A stretch of DNA of 8,159 nt from Flavobacterium psychrophilum (GTDB lineage: Bacteria > Bacteroidota > Bacteroidia > Flavobacteriales > Flavobacteriaceae): assembly GCA_945869365.1 (NCBI GenBank), contig CAMBOW010000080.1, positions 1 through 8,159 of the forward strand, given 5' to 3'. The notes beneath the pieces were generated by a model. That model saw only the letters and a program-made list of their open reading frames with translations. It searched no databases and had not been told where the DNA came from. Position numbers and translations under genes: made by a program. Positions 6,780 to 8,159 of this stretch are shown piece after piece. Each line of letters starts with the position of its first letter. The first letter of the stretch is position 1.

Positions 6780-7403
6780 TATAAATAATTCAGTTTTAGA
6801 TTTTCTCACTTTTATCAAGTGTTGTTGTTTGTCATCTTCGTGACGATAGCCTAAAGTTGCCATAGCTACTGCGTGCAGCCCTTTTTCATGCAATCCCAAA
6901 ATGTTGTTCACAGCACTGGGATTAAAGCCTTCCATAGGCGTAGCATCGATGCGCAAATCAGCAGCTGCATTTAATAGGTTGCCTAAGGCCAAATACACTT
7001 GTTTGGCAGTCCAGTTTTCTTTGGTTATTTCGTCCATTTTGGTTACGCTGTTCACAACCATCGTACGAAATCCGGCTAACGCTTCCGTATTTATCCCTCT
7101 AGTTGCAGCAATAGTTGCCATGTATGAATCAATTTCGGTTTCTCCTACTTGGTATTCGCTTGCAAAAACAAATAGGTGAGAGGCATCTACCACTTGTTTT
7201 TGACCATAGGCTGCAGGTAGAATTTGAGCGCGCAAGGTAGGATCATCTACAACAAGCACTTTGTAGGGTTGCAATCCCATTGAGGATGCTGATAAACGCA
7301 CCGCTTCTTTTAATATCTCTAGGTTGCTCGTCGAAATTTTTTTGGTAGCATCAAACTGCTTTGTGGCATATCTCCAATTTTGACTTTCAATAAATGAATT
7401 CAT
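6771..7403 (-). CDS. NfsB-like NAD(P)H-dependent FMN nitroreductase/quinone reductase
   Basis: Cytoplasmic flavoenzyme that uses NAD(P)H and bound FMN to reduce nitroaromatics, quinones and related electrophiles; usually a homodimer with FMN at the interface. The 210 residues fit the NfsB group (217 in E. coli). Visible landmarks are the N-terminal FMN-phosphate motif RYATKQFD (11-18, like RHSTKAFD in NfsB), SASSMGLQPYK at 38-48, WTAKQVYLALGN at 131-142, PMEG at 156-159 (matching the PxEG flavin loop) and the C-terminal RKSKTELF, where K201 and K203 align with K205 and R207 of E. coli NfsB. It lies 15 bases after the marR stop, so it is almost certainly co-transcribed and controlled by that regulator. 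The natural substrate cannot be read from sequence; quinone or aldehyde-like electrophiles are as likely as nitro compounds. Confidence 0.92.
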   Translation of the reverse strand: MNSFIESQNWRYATKQFDATKKISTSNLEILKEAVRLSASSMGLQPYKVLVVDDPTLRAQILPAAYGQKQVVDASHLFVFASEYQVGETEIDSYMATIAATRGINTEALAGFRTMVVNSVTKMDEITKENWTAKQVYLALGNLLNAAADLRIDATPMEGFNPSAVNNILGLHEKGLHAVAMATLGYRHEDDKQQHLIKVRKSKTELFITL

Positions 7404-7418
7404 TTGTGTGGGTTTAAA

Positions 7419-7871
7419 TTAGTGTTGTGTTCGGTATTTTTCGAGCAATTGGTTGAACGTTTCGGCTTCAGTAGTACTCAAATTCAAAAGTAAATCAAGC
7501 TCAAATCGATCTACTTTTGGGTCAATTTTTAGTAATAATTCTAATCCCTTTTCAGTTATGTTTACCTCCATTTTTCTTCTGTTGTGTGGACAAATCTCAC
7601 GGGTTACCAGGTCTTTGGCCACAAGTTTGTCTACAATTCGGGTGGTATTACTCGTTTTGGCAATCATCCGTTCTTGAATCAAACACATGTTGGCTGGTTT
7701 ACCATTTTGTCCGCGAAGAATGAGCAAGACATTAAATTGTTCAACCGAAATTTCAAATGGTTTTAGAATGTCATTAAAGGTATCGTGTAACAAATTTTGT
7801 GTGTATAGAATATTGATTACCGTTTTTTTAGGTAAGGCTAATGCGTGTATGTCATTTGGCGAAATATTCAT
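7419..7871 (-). CDS. MarR-family winged-helix transcriptional regulator
   Basis: Dimeric winged-helix repressor, probably controlling its own operon with the nitroreductase and yceI. The 150 residues match the family. Helical dimerisation segments lie at about 15-35 and 118-148. The winged helix-turn-helix spans about 43-110: ISVEQFNVLLILRG, then a recognition-helix region MIAKTSNTTRIVDKLVAKDLV (69-89, with the typical S-N-T-T-R-I-V-D-K-L pattern), then the wing REICPHNRRKMEVNITEKG, where R98/R99 take the place of the usual DxR. Cysteines are C63 and C94; C94 is in the wing, so thiol sensing is conceivable, but neither is at the OhrR sensing position near the N-terminus. The ATG at 7871 is 26 bases from a perfect TACATTTG promoter element. 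Inverted repeats over that promoter are likely operators. The ligand is unknown. Confidence 0.92.
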   Translation of the reverse strand: MNISPNDIHALALPKKTVINILYTQNLLHDTFNDILKPFEISVEQFNVLLILRGQNGKPANMCLIQERMIAKTSNTTRIVDKLVAKDLVTREICPHNRRKMEVNITEKGLELLLKIDPKVDRFELDLLLNLSTTEAETFNQLLEKYRTQH

Positions 7872-7880
7872 ATTTAACAG

Positions 7881-7924
7881 TACAATATTTGTAGGTACAA
7901 ATGTATAGGTATAATTGACCTACA
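7881..7924. promoter_or_regulatory. Candidate MarR operator cluster over the marR promoter
   Basis: The + strand holds alternating half-sites: TACAA 7881-7885, TTGTA 7889-7893, TACAA 7896-7900. They give TACAA-tat-TTGTA and the 16-base palindrome ATTTGTA-GG-TACAAAT (7887-7902). A tandem copy with a GG centre follows (7890-7903 and 7904-7917, 11 of 14 identical), and ACCTACA at 7918-7924 is the exact inverse of TGTAGGT at 7890-7896. The half-sites resemble those of OhrR-type MarR operators (TACAATT-AATTGTA). The cluster covers the -7 element, the expected start point and the spacer, so binding would block RNA polymerase. Confidence 0.55.
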
Positions 7925-7927
7925 CAA
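7898..7927 (-). promoter_or_regulatory. Promoter of the marR-nitroreductase-yceI operon
   Basis: On the minus strand TTG (7927-7925) is followed after 19 bases by TACATTTG (7905-7898), a perfect TAnnTTTG. The marR ATG lies 26 bases downstream. This is the best promoter match in the window. Confidence 0.7.
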
Positions 7928-7929
7928 GC

Positions 7930-7973
7930 TAACAATTGTTAAAGTTTAGAAATAAATAGAAGGCAATTGCAAT
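7930..7973. promoter_or_regulatory. Additional palindromes in the marR/rhodanese divergent region
   Basis: TAACAATTGTTA at 7930-7941 is a perfect 12-base palindrome just upstream of the marR -33 element. GCAATTGC (7963-7970) overlaps ATTGCAAT (7966-7973), each a perfect 8-base palindrome. CAATTG cores are common in MarR-family boxes but also arise easily in A/T-rich DNA, so these are only possible regulator sites. The rest of the 163-base gap shows no gene or RNA structure. Confidence 0.3.
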
Positions 7974-8012
7974 CCTTTCTAAATGCGGAGGCCTTAAAAT
8001 CAGAAATTCTAT

Positions 8013-8020
8013 TATTTTTG
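8013..8020 (+). promoter_or_regulatory. Candidate -7 element for the rhodanese gene
   Basis: TATTTTTG matches TAnnTTTG perfectly and, with the next three bases (GAAA context), is the same 11-base string TATTTTTGAAA found before yaaA. The ATG is 14 bases downstream. No good TTG lies 17-23 bases upstream, so the -33 half is weak. Confidence 0.4.
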
Positions 8021-8034
8021 AAAAAAAAATACGA

Positions 8035-8159
8035 ATGGATTTATCTCAAGAAGAGTGGGCGAGTCAACTTGCAGCCGATGAAAATGCCTTAGTGCTCGAT
8101 GTACGCACCGACGAAGAATGCGCTGAAGGAATTATACCCAACGCCAGTATGATTGATAT
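8035..8159 (+). CDS. Rhodanese-like domain protein, 3' partial
   Basis: Frame opens at ATG 8035 and runs off the right edge after 41 codons. The visible residues MDLSQEEWASQLAADENALV then LDVRTDEECAEGIIPNA match the first strand and helix of a rhodanese fold (family LDVRxxxEFxxGHIPGA). Single-domain rhodaneses carry sulfur on a catalytic cysteine in a later loop, which is outside the window, so activity cannot be judged. The opening, without a signal peptide, suggests a cytoplasmic protein. It is divergent from marR with 163 bases between the starts. Confidence 0.85.
   Translation, partial: MDLSQEEWASQLAADENALVLDVRTDEECAEGIIPNASMID

Noticed and set aside
7453..7908. Several overlapping plus-strand open frames of 60-74 codons
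   Set aside because: They are antisense to the marR gene, show no family features, and the marR frame carries a clear winged-helix pattern.
1..8159. Mobile element, CRISPR, toxin-antitoxin or defence system
   Set aside because: No transposase, integrase, regular repeat-spacer array, tRNA or paired small genes were seen; all intact genes belong to common chromosomal families.

Overview
The window looks like ordinary chromosome from a member of the Bacteroidota, most likely a Flavobacterium-like Flavobacteriia. The evidence is the type of gene families present, A/T-rich leaders with no recognisable Shine-Dalgarno, and several upstream sequences matching the Bacteroidota sigma factor consensus (TTG or TTTG, about 17-22 bases, then TAnnTTTG). 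No mobile element, CRISPR array, tRNA, rRNA or integration scar was seen.

Left part, + strand (1-5518): a 5'-truncated DsbD-type transmembrane thiol-disulfide reductase runs in from the left edge and ends at a clear intrinsic terminator (1864-1893). It is followed by comM/yifB (AAA+ Mg-chelatase-like helicase), yaaA (peroxide-stress DUF328 protein) and an exported papain-like C1B cysteine peptidase of the bleomycin hydrolase/aminopeptidase C type. comM and yaaA each have a candidate promoter. The peptidase lies 34 bases after yaaA and may share its transcript.

Right part, - strand (5520-7871): reading leftwards from 7871 there is a compact three-gene unit: a MarR-family regulator, an NfsB-like FMN nitroreductase and a secreted YceI-family lipid-binding protein, with gaps of 15 and 25 bases. 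It ends at a strong hairpin flanked by an A-run and a T-run (6136-6166), so it could terminate on both strands. Beyond it is a glutamine amidotransferase (TrpG/PabA), whose stop codon is one base from the stop of the convergent peptidase gene. The 163-base region upstream of marR has a near-consensus promoter whose -7 element sits inside a cluster of TACAA/TTGTA inverted repeats, which suggests autoregulation. A rhodanese-like gene starts divergently at 8035 and runs off the right edge.

Several genes relate to redox or oxidative stress (DsbD, YaaA, nitroreductase, rhodanese), but they are not one system. The most distinctive observations are the marR operator/promoter, the MarR-nitroreductase-YceI operon, and loss of all four family cysteines in the ComM core (NPCPCG replaced by NPSPSG). 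I found no convincing wholly new system.
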